The translations under genes were made by a program, and so were the position numbers. A stretch of 45,736 nt of DNA from an uncultured Pseudomonadota bacterium (GTDB lineage: Bacteria; Desulfobacterota; Syntrophorhabdia; Syntrophorhabdales; Syntrophorhabdaceae): contig CALMFJ010000083.1 in the NCBI GenBank assembly GCA_937862865.1, forward strand, positions 1 to 45,736, written 5' to 3'. The notes below the pieces were generated by a model. The model did no database searches and had not been told where the DNA came from. It saw only the letters and a list, made by a program, of their open reading frames with translations. This document shows, piece after piece, positions 6,772-15,240 of the stretch; positions within the stretch are counted from its first letter, which is position 1; each line of letters starts with the position of its first letter.

Positions 6772-9039
6772 ATGCCTTTGGCGCTTATTTTTTCACTGCT
6801 TGTGCTTGGTTTTTCGGGGATCGCGGCACAAACGGTCCTTATCAGGGAAAGCCTCATCATTTTTGGCGGGAACGAACTTTCCCTGGGGATCATCATAGGC
6901 GCGTGGGTCATCTGGGAGGCCCTCGGGGCGTATGCCGGGGGGCGCTTGCCGCGGACAGACGCGAAGGTGACCGGCAGCCTCATAGCCGTGAACATCCTCT
7001 TCATCCTCTTCTTCCCGGCCACCATAGCGGCGATACGGATGCTTAAGATAATGGCCGGGCTTCCGCCCGAAATGTCACTCAGCATCACTTCGATCTTTGC
7101 CTCATCCCTCGTCATCTTTCTGCCGTGCGCATTCACGCACGGCTATGCCTTCACCGCATCCTGCCGCCTCTACGAGCAGACGTCCGCAGCCCGCACTGCG
7201 TCCGCTGCCCGGGGTTATTTCTTCGAAATGGCCGGGACGGTCATCGGCGGCGCTGTCGTGAGCTATGTTCTCATAACCCGGGTCCACCCGGTCCGCACAG
7301 CTTTCCTGGTGTTCGCCATCATGTCGCTCGCGTGCCTTGCCCTCGGCGCTGGCCGCACTGCGGGACCGGGGCCGCGAAAGGCCTTTGGCGCGGCGGGCCT
7401 CGTTCTCACGGCGGCCGCCGTCATATGTATGGCCCGCGGCCTTGACACCTTTATCGAGAACCGGTCGATCGGCGCCGAATGGCACGGCCGCACCATCGTC
7501 TCCTATCAAAACTCGCCTTATCAAAACATCGTCATCACGAAAGAGCGGGAACAATACACATTTTTCACTGACGGGACACCGGCGGCGACCCTGCCCACAC
7601 CCGATATCGTCCGCATCGAGGAGATCGTGCACATACCCTGCCTGGCCCACGGGTCACCCCGGACGGTCCTTATCATCAGCGGAGGCCCCGGTGGTGTCAT
7701 CAGCGAAATGCTCAAATACCCGGTGCTGCGCCGTATCGATTATGTCGAAATAGACCCCGCGTACCTCGCTGCGATCGCACGTGTCCCCTCAAACCTCGTC
7801 AGGTCCGAGCTCAACGATAATCGTGTACGCGTACATTACACGGACGGGAGGCGCTTTGCCAGGGCAACGACGGGCCGTTACGATATCGTACTGTCCGGCG
7901 TTCCCGCTCCCCGCACGCTGCAGGCCAACAGGTTCTTCACCGCCGAGTTCTTCCGCGAGATAAGGAACATACTTGAACCGGACGGCATCTTCGTGTTCAC
8001 TCTGCCCGGCTCCCTCGCCTATTACGACAGGGAGCTCAAGGACATAAACGCCTCCATACTGCGCACGGCGGGAGAGACATTCGGGAGCATCGCGGTCGTT
8101 CCCGGTGAGGAGAACATATTCATGGCATCTGCGGCGAGGACGGCTATCGATCTCTCGCCGGACACGATGGATATGAGGCTCAAGGAGTACGCCCTGCCGC
8201 TTAAACTCATTTCGCTGCCGCATCTTTCCTACCGCCTCGACCCCGAAAAAAGGGAATGGTTCCGGTCGGCAATGAAGGGCTCTGAAGCGAAAACCAATCA
8301 TGACCTTGCACCGATGGGGCTCTGGTACGCGATAGCGTTTGACAATGCCCTCCACGATCCCTCATTGAGGCGGGCCTCTGCATTGCTCGAAAAACACGGC
8401 GTCATATTCTTCCTCGCCGTGACCGCCCTGCTCGCATCTGCCGGGTTTGCATTCCGCACACGATCGGCCGCAGTCCCCGTCTGCTTCGTGACGTTGACGA
8501 CCGGCTTTGCCGTCCTGGTACTCGAATTGCTGCTCATATTCATATACCAGGTATGGTCCGGCTACGTTTTCCACGAGATAGGAATGCTGATAACGATGCT
8601 CATGACCGGCATGGCGCTCGGAGCCCTGTCGGCAGGGAAATTCCTGGACAGGTTCGGCACCGCCCTTCGGGCATTGATGGCCGCTGAGGCGATCCTGGCC
8701 GCTGTATGTCTCGTCGTGCCGGCCATATTCCTCGCCACCGGCATGTACCTCAATCCGGGCCGGCTATCAGCCCGCCTTATGTCCCTCACACTTCTTTTCA
8801 TAGCGGGGTTCTTCGCGGGAATGGAGTACCCCGTTGCCGTGGAAGCGTACAGGAACGTACGGCCGCAACGGACGGCGGTGGGCCCCGTCTACGGGCTCGA
8901 TCTTCTCGGCGGGTTCGCCGGGGGCGTTGCCGGGGGGTTTTTCCTTTTCCCTGTCATGGGGCTCGTAAAAACGTGTATCGTTCTTTGTGCCGTCAAGGTG
9001 TGCGGGATTCTTATGCTGTCATCTCCCCGGAAAAAATAG
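6772..9039 (+). CDS. Polytopic membrane protein with a spermidine-synthase-like domain
   Basis: A 755-residue protein. Residues 1 to about 220 hold six or seven hydrophobic helices starting MPLALIFSLLVLGFSG. The middle (about 240-490) is a Rossmann domain of the polyamine aminopropyltransferase type, with SYQNSPYQNIVI, a glycine loop ISGGPGG and the acidic end of beta-2, YVEIDP. The last 200 residues are again transmembrane helices. In true spermidine synthases the motif after beta-4 carries a catalytic Asp (D-x-x-D-P). Here it reads YDIVLSGVPAP, so that residue is missing and the aminopropyl transfer reaction is doubtful. The ORF-track start at 5938 is an accidental open frame antisense to ydbH. 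ATG 6772 is chosen because the first helix begins there, although the ribosome binding site (GAAGG) is close and weak. AmmeMemoRadiSam genes follow 31 nt downstream. Confidence 0.82.
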   Translation: MPLALIFSLLVLGFSGIAAQTVLIRESLIIFGGNELSLGIIIGAWVIWEALGAYAGGRLPRTDAKVTGSLIAVNILFILFFPATIAAIRMLKIMAGLPPEMSLSITSIFASSLVIFLPCAFTHGYAFTASCRLYEQTSAARTASAARGYFFEMAGTVIGGAVVSYVLITRVHPVRTAFLVFAIMSLACLALGAGRTAGPGPRKAFGAAGLVLTAAAVICMARGLDTFIENRSIGAEWHGRTIVSYQNSPYQNIVITKEREQYTFFTDGTPAATLPTPDIVRIEEIVHIPCLAHGSPRTVLIISGGPGGVISEMLKYPVLRRIDYVEIDPAYLAAIARVPSNLVRSELNDNRVRVHYTDGRRFARATTGRYDIVLSGVPAPRTLQANRFFTAEFFREIRNILEPDGIFVFTLPGSLAYYDRELKDINASILRTAGETFGSIAVVPGEENIFMASAARTAIDLSPDTMDMRLKEYALPLKLISLPHLSYRLDPEKREWFRSAMKGSEAKTNHDLAPMGLWYAIAFDNALHDPSLRRASALLEKHGVIFFLAVTALLASAGFAFRTRSAAVPVCFVTLTTGFAVLVLELLLIFIYQVWSGYVFHEIGMLITMLMTGMALGALSAGKFLDRFGTALRALMAAEAILAAVCLVVPAIFLATGMYLNPGRLSARLMSLTLLFIAGFFAGMEYPVAVEAYRNVRPQRTAVGPVYGLDLLGGFAGGVAGGFFLFPVMGLVKTCIVLCAVKVCGILMLSSPRKK

Positions 9040-9045
9040 TATAAT
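9040..9045 (+). promoter_or_regulatory. Possible -10 element TATAAT before amrS-like gene
   Basis: A perfect TATAAT overlaps the stop codon region of the spermidine-synthase-like gene, 25 nt before the next start. The possible -35 (CTGTCA at 9016-9021, spacing 18) is poor. It may give the radical SAM gene its own transcript. Confidence 0.35.
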
Positions 9046-9070
9046 AGCAGGGAATACATAAGGTTTTACG

Positions 9071-10186
9071 ATGACGGAAAAAATGAGAAGACGGGATTTC
9101 ATAAAGATCGCCAGCCTTGCGCCCCTTATGCTCTCCCTTGATCTGCGTACAGCTTCGGGTGCGGGACCCGGGCCGGGGTACCAGGAAGCCAGGTACTACA
9201 AGAAAGGCCCCGCAAAGATCGTGGACTGCCAGCTGTGTCCCCGTCAGTGCACCCTTCCCGACGGTGAAACGGGGTTCTGCCGGGCGCGCAAGAATATCGG
9301 GGGCAGGCTCTATTCTCTCGGGTACGGGTCGCCGTGCGCGGTCCATATCGACCCCATCGAAAAGAAGCCGTTCTTCAATGTCCTTCCCCGGACATTGTCT
9401 TTGTCCCTGGCAAGCGCCGGCTGCAACCTGCGCTGCAAGTTCTGCCAGAACTGGCAGATATCGCAGGCATCGCCGCTCGATACGACCAACATGAAGATGT
9501 CCCCGGATGATGTCGTGAACGCGGCCGTGCAGAAGGGGTGCCGGAGCATAGCCTACACCTATACCGAACCGTCCAATTTTTACGAGTATATGTTCGACAT
9601 CGCGAAAATCGCCCGAAGGCGCGGCATTATCAACGTATCGCACTCGAACGGGTATATCAACCAGGCACCGCTGAAGGAGCTCTCCAGGTACATGGACGCA
9701 GTCAACATCGACCTGAAGGGCTTTTCGCCCAATTTCTATGCCACGATGTGCGAGGGTGAGCTCGACCCGGTCCTCTTATCGATCAAGACCCTCAAGCGTT
9801 CGGGGGTCTGGGTGGAGATAACAAACCTTGTCCTGCAGGGCTACAACGACGACGAGAGGATGATAACAGCAATGTGCGCCTGGGTCGGCAAAGAGGCCGG
9901 TGCCGATACGCCCGTCCACTTCTCCCGCTTCTATCCCATGTATAAACTGACCGGCGTATCGCCCACACCGCTCAGAAGCCTTGAACGCGCCCGGGAGATC
10001 GCGATCGCCTCGGGCCTCAAGTTTGCGTACATAGGAAATATTCCCGGCCATCCTGGAGAGAACACCTACTGCCCGAAATGCAAGAAGCTCCTCGTTCAAA
10101 GATCGGGTTATAATGTACTTGCCAACGTTATAAAGGACGGTAAATGCCCGGATTGCTCGACACGGATAGGGGGGATATGGAAATGA
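9071..10186 (+). CDS. amrS: AmmeMemoRadiSam system radical SAM enzyme with Tat signal
   Basis: A 371-residue protein. The N-terminus MTEKMRRRDFIKIASLAPLM has the twin-arginine motif RRDFIK followed by a hydrophobic stretch and a possible cleavage region near SGAGPG. A Cys-rich segment follows (CQLCPRQCTLPDGETGFC), then the radical SAM cluster CNLRCKFC (CX3CX2C) near residue 118. Late Cys pairs (CPKCKK, CPDC) close the protein. The family is the pyruvate formate-lyase-activase-like radical SAM protein of the AmmeMemoRadiSam system, whose reaction is unknown. Its usual partners, Memo and AMMECR1, are encoded by the next gene with a 4-nt ATGA overlap. Export of a radical SAM enzyme is unusual because SAM and reductant are cytoplasmic. 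The signal is clear in sequence, but cleavage is unproven. Confidence 0.92.
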   Translation: MTEKMRRRDFIKIASLAPLMLSLDLRTASGAGPGPGYQEARYYKKGPAKIVDCQLCPRQCTLPDGETGFCRARKNIGGRLYSLGYGSPCAVHIDPIEKKPFFNVLPRTLSLSLASAGCNLRCKFCQNWQISQASPLDTTNMKMSPDDVVNAAVQKGCRSIAYTYTEPSNFYEYMFDIAKIARRRGIINVSHSNGYINQAPLKELSRYMDAVNIDLKGFSPNFYATMCEGELDPVLLSIKTLKRSGVWVEITNLVLQGYNDDERMITAMCAWVGKEAGADTPVHFSRFYPMYKLTGVSPTPLRSLERAREIAIASGLKFAYIGNIPGHPGENTYCPKCKKLLVQRSGYNVLANVIKDGKCPDCSTRIGGIWK

Positions 10187-11664
10187 TGAGAACAAGGGAC
10201 CGCATTCAACTCCTTGCATTGTTTGTTGTCGCCTTTCTGCTTCTTTCGGGCCCTCCTGCCGATGCCGCGCAGGCGGGCGTGCATGCAAAAAAGGCGGATT
10301 TTGCCGGTTCTTTCTATCCCGCTGACCGGCATGAGCTCGAAAAGGCTGTCGACGGGTACCTTAAGGATGCCGCCTCGGCGGGGTGCACGGGCACGCCCGG
10401 CACCTTCGCGGTCATGGCCCCCCATGCGGGATACATCTATTCGGGACAGATCGCGGCATGCTCGTACGCGGCGCTCAAAGGAAAAAAGGCAAGAACGGTT
10501 ATCCTGCTCGGCTCGAGCCACCGGGCCCTTTTTGACGGCGTTGCGCTCTACCCGCAAGGAAGCTGGGAGACCCCCCTCGGCAGTCTCGCTATTGATACCG
10601 CCGCGGCAAAATCCCTTGCATCGTCCGGCGGGATCATAAAGGCCCTGCCATCCGCTTTCGACGGGGAACATTCCCTCGAGGTCCAGCTCCCCTTTCTGCA
10701 GAGAACGCTGAAGGATGTGAAGATAGTCCCGCTGCTCACGGGGCGCATCGACAAGCAGGGCGTCATTCAATTGTCCGATGCCCTGAAGGGGATCATTGCG
10801 AGGGATAAGGGCCGGACGGTGCTCGTCGTATCGTCCGACATGTCGCACTATCACACATACAGCGCGGCGAAGGCTATGGACGTGTCGACTTTAAGGCAGA
10901 TCGAAGGTCTTGCATGGGAAACACTTTATGATAAAATTGAGGGCCGGGAGAACGAACTGTGCGGTGCGCCCGCAGTGATTGCCGTCATGAAGGCAACGCA
11001 TGATATCGGCGGAGAAGCACAGGTCCTCGGTTACGCAAACTCAGGGGACACCGCCGGGGACAGGTCCCGGGTGGTCGGATACGGCTCGGTGCTTTTCGCG
11101 ACGCCCGGGCATAAAGACCTTCCGCCTCTTACGGACGCCCAGAAGAAAAAGCTCCTTTCCCTTGCCCGGAAGGCCCTCAATGAATATGTTTCCGCGAAAA
11201 CCACCCCGCACGTCGAAATGAGAGATACCCGGCTTACGGAAAGGTCGGGTGTTTTTGTCACCCTGAACAAGCACGGGCAGCTCAGGGGATGCATAGGGTA
11301 TATCAAGCCTGTCGCACCCCTTTACCGGTCCGTCATCGAGATGACCGTGGCGGCCGCATCGCGAGACACAAGGTTCCTCCCCGTGACGGAAAAAGAGGTC
11401 AGGGACATAGAGATCGAGATATCCGTGCTATCCCCCCTTAAGCTCATACGGTCACCGAATGAGATCGTGGTGGGAAAACACGGGCTTTACATGGCGAAGG
11501 GCGGCTCTTCAGGCCTTCTTTTGCCGCAGGTAGCGACACAGCACAGGTGGAACAGGGAGGAATTTCTCCGCAATACGTGTTCAAAGGCCGGGCTGCCCGA
11601 AGATGCGTGGAAGGACAAGGATACAAAGATATACATTTTTTCAGCACAGATATTCTCAGAGTAG
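10183..11664 (+). CDS. Secreted Memo-AMMECR1 fusion (AmmeMemoRadiSam proteins B and A)
   Basis: A 493-residue protein. The start at 10183 gives an ATGA overlap with the radical SAM gene and is preceded by AGGGGGGAT. The N-terminus (IQLLALFVVAFLLLSGPPADAAQA) is a Sec signal peptide. Residues 30-300 are a Memo domain, related to extradiol dioxygenases, with possible metal-binding histidines in MAPHAGYIYSGQ, GSSHRALFDG and SSDMSHYHTY, and a Cys in LCGAPAV. Residues 320-490 are an AMMECR1 domain with its hallmark LRGCIGYI. Fusion of the two, next to the radical SAM protein, is the standard layout of this uncharacterised system. The signal peptide places this version in the periplasm, in line with the Tat signal of the partner. 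Confidence 0.92.
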   Translation: MMRTRDRIQLLALFVVAFLLLSGPPADAAQAGVHAKKADFAGSFYPADRHELEKAVDGYLKDAASAGCTGTPGTFAVMAPHAGYIYSGQIAACSYAALKGKKARTVILLGSSHRALFDGVALYPQGSWETPLGSLAIDTAAAKSLASSGGIIKALPSAFDGEHSLEVQLPFLQRTLKDVKIVPLLTGRIDKQGVIQLSDALKGIIARDKGRTVLVVSSDMSHYHTYSAAKAMDVSTLRQIEGLAWETLYDKIEGRENELCGAPAVIAVMKATHDIGGEAQVLGYANSGDTAGDRSRVVGYGSVLFATPGHKDLPPLTDAQKKKLLSLARKALNEYVSAKTTPHVEMRDTRLTERSGVFVTLNKHGQLRGCIGYIKPVAPLYRSVIEMTVAAASRDTRFLPVTEKEVRDIEIEISVLSPLKLIRSPNEIVVGKHGLYMAKGGSSGLLLPQVATQHRWNREEFLRNTCSKAGLPEDAWKDKDTKIYIFSAQIFSE

Positions 11665-11694
11665 AGCGTATATGGATCGAATGAAGGAGATTGA

Positions 11695-12060
11695 ATGAAG
11701 ATCAGCTTTGTGGTACCGACCGGAGATGTTCTCAACGAGGCCAGGGACAAATTCCTCACGTCCTGCATGGGCGGCTGCTGGCATGAAACGACAGGCGAGG
11801 CCGTCCGGAGGTTTGCGTCCAGCGGGTTTATCTGCAGCAAATGCGGCATGTTTTTCACGACCCAGAACGATTATTCGATGCCCGAAGATTTTTTGAAGCT
11901 GTACCAATGGGCCAAAAACGATAGCGGCCTCGATGAATTTACAAACAGTTTCCGGCCCGCTGATTTTATGAATGAAAAAAGGGGACCGCATGCGAGAAAA
12001 GAATTCGCCGACGGCCTTTACAAAATACTTCTGGCCCGGAGGGAAGTGAACCATGTTTGA
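11695..12060 (+). CDS. Unrecognised small zinc-ribbon-like protein
   Basis: A 121-residue predicted cytoplasmic protein that I do not recognise. It carries four cysteines in a CX3C (SCMGGC) and CX2C (CSKC) arrangement separated by 18 residues, which suggests one zinc ribbon. The remainder is charged and helical (EDFLKLYQWAKN). The start has a good AAGGAGA site. The stop overlaps the start of the M29 aminopeptidase gene (ATGTTTGA), so the two are probably translated together and may act on the same substrate or as partner proteins. Confidence 0.75.
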   Translation: MKISFVVPTGDVLNEARDKFLTSCMGGCWHETTGEAVRRFASSGFICSKCGMFFTTQNDYSMPEDFLKLYQWAKNDSGLDEFTNSFRPADFMNEKRGPHARKEFADGLYKILLARREVNHV

Positions 12061-13255
12061 GAAAGAGGTGCTGGAAAAATACGCCGATGTTCTGCTGTGG
12101 GGATTGTCGACCGCCCGAAAGGGTGCGTTCAAAAAGGGCGACGTGGTCCTCATCCAGTATGACCCGGCAGCGCTTGAACTGGCCGAGACGCTCTACCGCA
12201 AGATACTGGAAAGGGGTATGTACCCTCTTTCGCGGATGGGGCTTACCAACACGATGGAGCACACCTTTTATGAAATGGCGAGCGAGCAGCAGCTCAAATT
12301 CCTGCCGCCGGGCGATAAGGAGCTGTACCGGGCCATCAACGGCCGGATCTTTCTTCGCGCACCCGCATCGCTCACATATCTGAAGGATATCGACCCGTCA
12401 CGGATAGGGAAGGTCCTCGTTTCACGCAAGCCCTTCCGGGAAATAATGGACAAGCGGGAAGAAAAAGGAGCGTACAGCTGGACGTTATGCACCTACCCGA
12501 CGGCAGGCCTTGCAAAACAGGCAAAAATGCCGCTTTCGGCGTATGCCGCGCAGATCAGGAAGGCCTGTTTCCTCGACCTTAAGGACCCCGTCCGGAAATG
12601 GGAGGCCATCCATGCACAGGCGGCCGGGATCAAGAAATGGCTGAGCGGCCTCAAGGTAAAATATTTCCGGGTTGTTTCCCGTAACATGGACCTCATCCTC
12701 ACGCCCGGTGAAAAGAGAAAGTGGGCGGGCATTTCCGGCCACAATATACCGAGCTTCGAGGTTTTCCTGTCACCGGACTTTCGCGGTACCGACGGCGTCT
12801 ATTTCGCAAACCTGCCTTCCTTTCGAAGCGGCAATTACGTCGAGGGGGTGCGCCTCGTGTTCAGGAAAGGGAAGGTCGTCGAAGCCGAGGCAAAGAAAGG
12901 TGGAGAGTTCCTGAAAAAACAGGTGGCGCTGGACAAAGGGGCCTCGCGGGTCGGTGAGTTCTCGCTCACGGACAAACGGTTTTCCCTCATCGACCGTTTT
13001 ATGGCAGACACGCTGTTCGACGAGAATTTCGGGGGCACCGACGGTAACTGCCATCTCGCGCTCGGCGCGTCATACAGCGATACGTTCAGCGGCAACCCGG
13101 CGCGTTTAACGAGAGAGATGAAGGCCCGGCTCGGTTTCAATGACTCGGCCCTGCACTGGGACCTCGTCAACACCGAACCGAAAACGGTGATTGCCCGCCT
13201 GGCGAACGGCAGGGAAATGGTCATTTATGAAAAAGGGGTTTTTCAGAACGCTTAA
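12053..13255 (+). CDS. M29-family metallo-aminopeptidase
   Basis: A 400-residue cytoplasmic enzyme of peptidase family M29 (AmpS/aminopeptidase T type), which removes N-terminal residues from peptides using two divalent metal ions. The expected ligands are visible: the Glu of NIPSFEVFLSP, the Glu of YVEGVRL, the His of CHLALGASYSDT and the HWD near residue 375. Length agrees with the family (about 370-410). The start overlaps the preceding small zinc-ribbon gene by 8 nt. The first 150 residues (ADVLLWGLSTARKGAFKKGDVVLIQ) form the family's N-terminal domain. No signal peptide is present. Confidence 0.92.
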   Translation: MFEKEVLEKYADVLLWGLSTARKGAFKKGDVVLIQYDPAALELAETLYRKILERGMYPLSRMGLTNTMEHTFYEMASEQQLKFLPPGDKELYRAINGRIFLRAPASLTYLKDIDPSRIGKVLVSRKPFREIMDKREEKGAYSWTLCTYPTAGLAKQAKMPLSAYAAQIRKACFLDLKDPVRKWEAIHAQAAGIKKWLSGLKVKYFRVVSRNMDLILTPGEKRKWAGISGHNIPSFEVFLSPDFRGTDGVYFANLPSFRSGNYVEGVRLVFRKGKVVEAEAKKGGEFLKKQVALDKGASRVGEFSLTDKRFSLIDRFMADTLFDENFGGTDGNCHLALGASYSDTFSGNPARLTREMKARLGFNDSALHWDLVNTEPKTVIARLANGREMVIYEKGVFQNA

Positions 13256-13287
13256 GATACCCGGTCCGGGACAAATATGCAATGCCA

Positions 13288-13316
13288 TTGTCCGCGCCTG
13301 TCTTCTGTGCTACAAT
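13288..13316 (+). promoter_or_regulatory. Sigma-70-like promoter with extended -10
   Basis: TTGTCC, a 17-nt spacer and TACAAT preceded by TGC, located 37 nt upstream of the Cys-rich gene at 13354. The TGCTACAAT core is identical to the promoters near 1796 and 43619. Confidence 0.65.
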
Positions 13317-13353
13317 ACCAGCCATATCGTAACCCGGAAGGTGTGTTAAACAT

Positions 13354-13740
13354 ATGGGAAAGGCAATATCGGGCAGTCTCCTGAGAATGTGGGAACTTCT
13401 CCCTGACGGGATACAGGACGCCCTTTTGCTCGCCGTCGAAAAGAACCGCAATGCCGACAGGGACAATACCGTCAATTCGTGCCCTCACTGCGGGGACCAC
13501 AATACGATGGACTGCGCCCACGTCGAGCCCATCAATGACGCCACGGTAGGCCTGTGCTGCGTCTGCGGGTACCTGTGGTGCACCGAATGCGATGCGTCCT
13601 TGATGCACGGTATAGACTGCGGCCACTGGCAGATATGCGCGGCATGCCCCGACAGGAAGGAATCCGGCTTCTGCGGCACGCCCGCCTGGGAATGCCCCCG
13701 TATAAAGGAATGGCTCAGGAAGAATCATCCGATAGTCTAG
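13354..13740 (+). CDS. Cys/His-rich zinc-binding protein of unknown function
   Basis: A 128-residue protein that I cannot assign to a named family. After an N-terminal helical part (LLRMWELLPDGIQDALLLAVEK) it contains about a dozen cysteines grouped as CPHCGDHNTMDC, CCVCGYLWCTEC, DCGHWQICAAC and WECP. This pattern suggests two or three zinc sites. The spacing looks like a ribbon followed by a cross-braced finger. It has its own promoter and stands alone before the flavodiiron gene, from which it is separated by a family C repeat. It has no signal peptide or membrane segment. Confidence 0.75.
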   Translation: MGKAISGSLLRMWELLPDGIQDALLLAVEKNRNADRDNTVNSCPHCGDHNTMDCAHVEPINDATVGLCCVCGYLWCTECDASLMHGIDCGHWQICAACPDRKESGFCGTPAWECPRIKEWLRKNHPIV

Positions 13741-13743
13741 AAC

Positions 13744-13815
13744 GGGCGATAGGCTATGGGAGAAAAATGAATTGAGGTGTTGCTTCCTTTTCCCATTGCC
13801 TATCGCCTATTGCCC
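13744..13815. repeat. Dispersed inverted repeat, family C copy 1
   Basis: Left arm GGGCGATAGGCTATGGGAGAAAA and right arm TTTTCCCATTGCCTATCGCC are imperfect reverse complements enclosing about 20 nt. A related, tighter hairpin lies at 44393. It occupies the gap between the Cys-rich gene and the flavodiiron gene and ends just before the flavodiiron ribosome binding site. Confidence 0.7.
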
Positions 13816-13839
13816 ACAGCCAGCATCAAGGAGGTTAAT

Positions 13840-15030
13840 ATGAAATTCGAAATAGCTCCGAACGTTTACTGGGTAGGTAAGATCGACTGGGAATTGAAGA
13901 AATTTCACGGGGAGGAGTATTCGACGCATCGGGGGTCATCGTACAACTCATATCTGGTCAAAGACCAGAAAATTGCCCTCATCGATACGGTGTGGGCGCC
14001 CTTTGCCAGGGAGTTCGTCGAGAACCTCCGCAGTGAGATCGACCTTGACAGCATCGATTATGTCATCGCCAACCACGCCGAGATGGACCATTCGGGGGCC
14101 CTGCCGGAACTGATGCGGGCAATTCCCGACAAGCCTGTCTTCTGCACGGCGAACGGCGTCAAATCCTTGAAAGGCCATTATCACCAGGACTGGGATTTCC
14201 GGGTCGTCAAGACGGGTGACAAGCTCGATCTCGGCACGAAGGAACTCGTGTTCGTCGAGGCGCCGATGCTGCACTGGCCCGATTCCATGATGGACTACCT
14301 CACGGGTGATGCCATCCTCTTTTCCAACGACGCCTTCGGCCAGCACTATGCGACCGAGCATATGTTCAATGACCTTGTCGTCCAGTCGGAACTTTTCGAG
14401 GAAGCGATCAAGTACTATGCGAATATACTCACGCCGTTCTCCCCCCTTGTAACGCGGAAGATAGCCGAAGTGGTCGGTCTCGGCCTCCCTCTCAACATGA
14501 TCTGCCCGAGCCACGGCATTATCTGGCGCAAGGACCCGCTGCAGATAGTTCAGCAGTACCAGGAATGGGCGGCCGATTACCAGGAAAACCAGGTCACGAT
14601 CATCTATGACACGATGTGGAACGGAACACGCAGGCTCGCCGAGGCTATGGCCAAAGGGGTAAGTTCCGGGGACCGGGATATCACGGTAAAGGTCTTCAAT
14701 ATAGCGCGAAGCGATATCAACGATGTCGTCACCGAGATATTCAAGTCGAAGGGCATCCTCCTCGGCTCTCCCACGATAAACAGGGGCATCCTCGCCGCGA
14801 TGGCCACTCTCATGGAGATGATGACGGGCCTCAAGTTCAAGAAGAAGAAAGCGGCCGCATTCGGGTGCTACGGATGGAGCGGCGAAAGCGTGAAGGTCCT
14901 GGGCGATGGGCTCGAAAAGGCCGGGTTCGAGATCGTGCAGGAGCCCTTCAAAACCCTCTGGGAGCCGGAAGACGACGCACTGAACGCCGCAATGGAATTC
15001 GGCAGGGGATTCGCGGAAAAGATAAAATGA
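13840..15030 (+). CDS. fprA: Flavodiiron protein (O2/NO reductase)
   Basis: A 396-residue two-domain enzyme. The N-terminal beta-lactamase-like domain holds the diiron ligands: H79, E81, D83 and H84 in HAEMDHSG, H145 in MLHWPDS, D164 in SNDAFGQH and H225 in CPSHGIIWR. The C-terminal flavodoxin domain starts near residue 253 (TIIYDTMWNGTRRLAEA) and binds FMN. The family reduces O2 to water or NO to N2O with electrons from rubredoxin or related donors, protecting anaerobes. The start at 13840 is set by an AAGGAGG site and homology. The ORF-track start at 13777 runs back through a repeat. No rubredoxin domain is fused and none is adjacent. Confidence 0.96.
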   Translation: MKFEIAPNVYWVGKIDWELKKFHGEEYSTHRGSSYNSYLVKDQKIALIDTVWAPFAREFVENLRSEIDLDSIDYVIANHAEMDHSGALPELMRAIPDKPVFCTANGVKSLKGHYHQDWDFRVVKTGDKLDLGTKELVFVEAPMLHWPDSMMDYLTGDAILFSNDAFGQHYATEHMFNDLVVQSELFEEAIKYYANILTPFSPLVTRKIAEVVGLGLPLNMICPSHGIIWRKDPLQIVQQYQEWAADYQENQVTIIYDTMWNGTRRLAEAMAKGVSSGDRDITVKVFNIARSDINDVVTEIFKSKGILLGSPTINRGILAAMATLMEMMTGLKFKKKKAAAFGCYGWSGESVKVLGDGLEKAGFEIVQEPFKTLWEPEDDALNAAMEFGRGFAEKIK

Positions 15031-15063
15031 AGACGGGCCATAGCCTATCTTAAGGAGATTCCT

Positions 15064-15240
15064 GTGGATAAAAAGGCGATAATGGACAAAGTGAAAGGAC
15101 AGCTGCAGGACGGGAAGATCTCATGCCGGAGGGCCCGTAAGCTTGCCGAAGATGAAGGCATTACCTGCAAGGACATGGGCGACCTGCTCAACGAGAACAA
15201 GGTCAAGATCACGGACTGCGAGCTGGGCTGCTTTACCTGA
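15064..15240 (+). CDS. 58-aa Cys-containing protein with LGCF tail (not in ORF track)
   Basis: A GTG-started ORF of 58 residues below the track's length cut-off. It has a strong TAAGGAGA site 7 nt upstream and lies 33 nt after the flavodiiron gene. The product reads VDKKAIMDKVKGQLQ at the start and ends ITDCELGCFT. Three of its four cysteines sit at ISC, ITC and TDC-ELGC. The small helical protein ending in a CxLGCF motif is a pattern I have seen in hypothetical proteins of anaerobic Desulfobacterota, but I know of no assigned function. Translation coupling with the flavodiiron gene suggests a redox or metal role, which is inference. Confidence 0.78.
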   Translation: MDKKAIMDKVKGQLQDGKISCRRARKLAEDEGITCKDMGDLLNENKVKITDCELGCFT

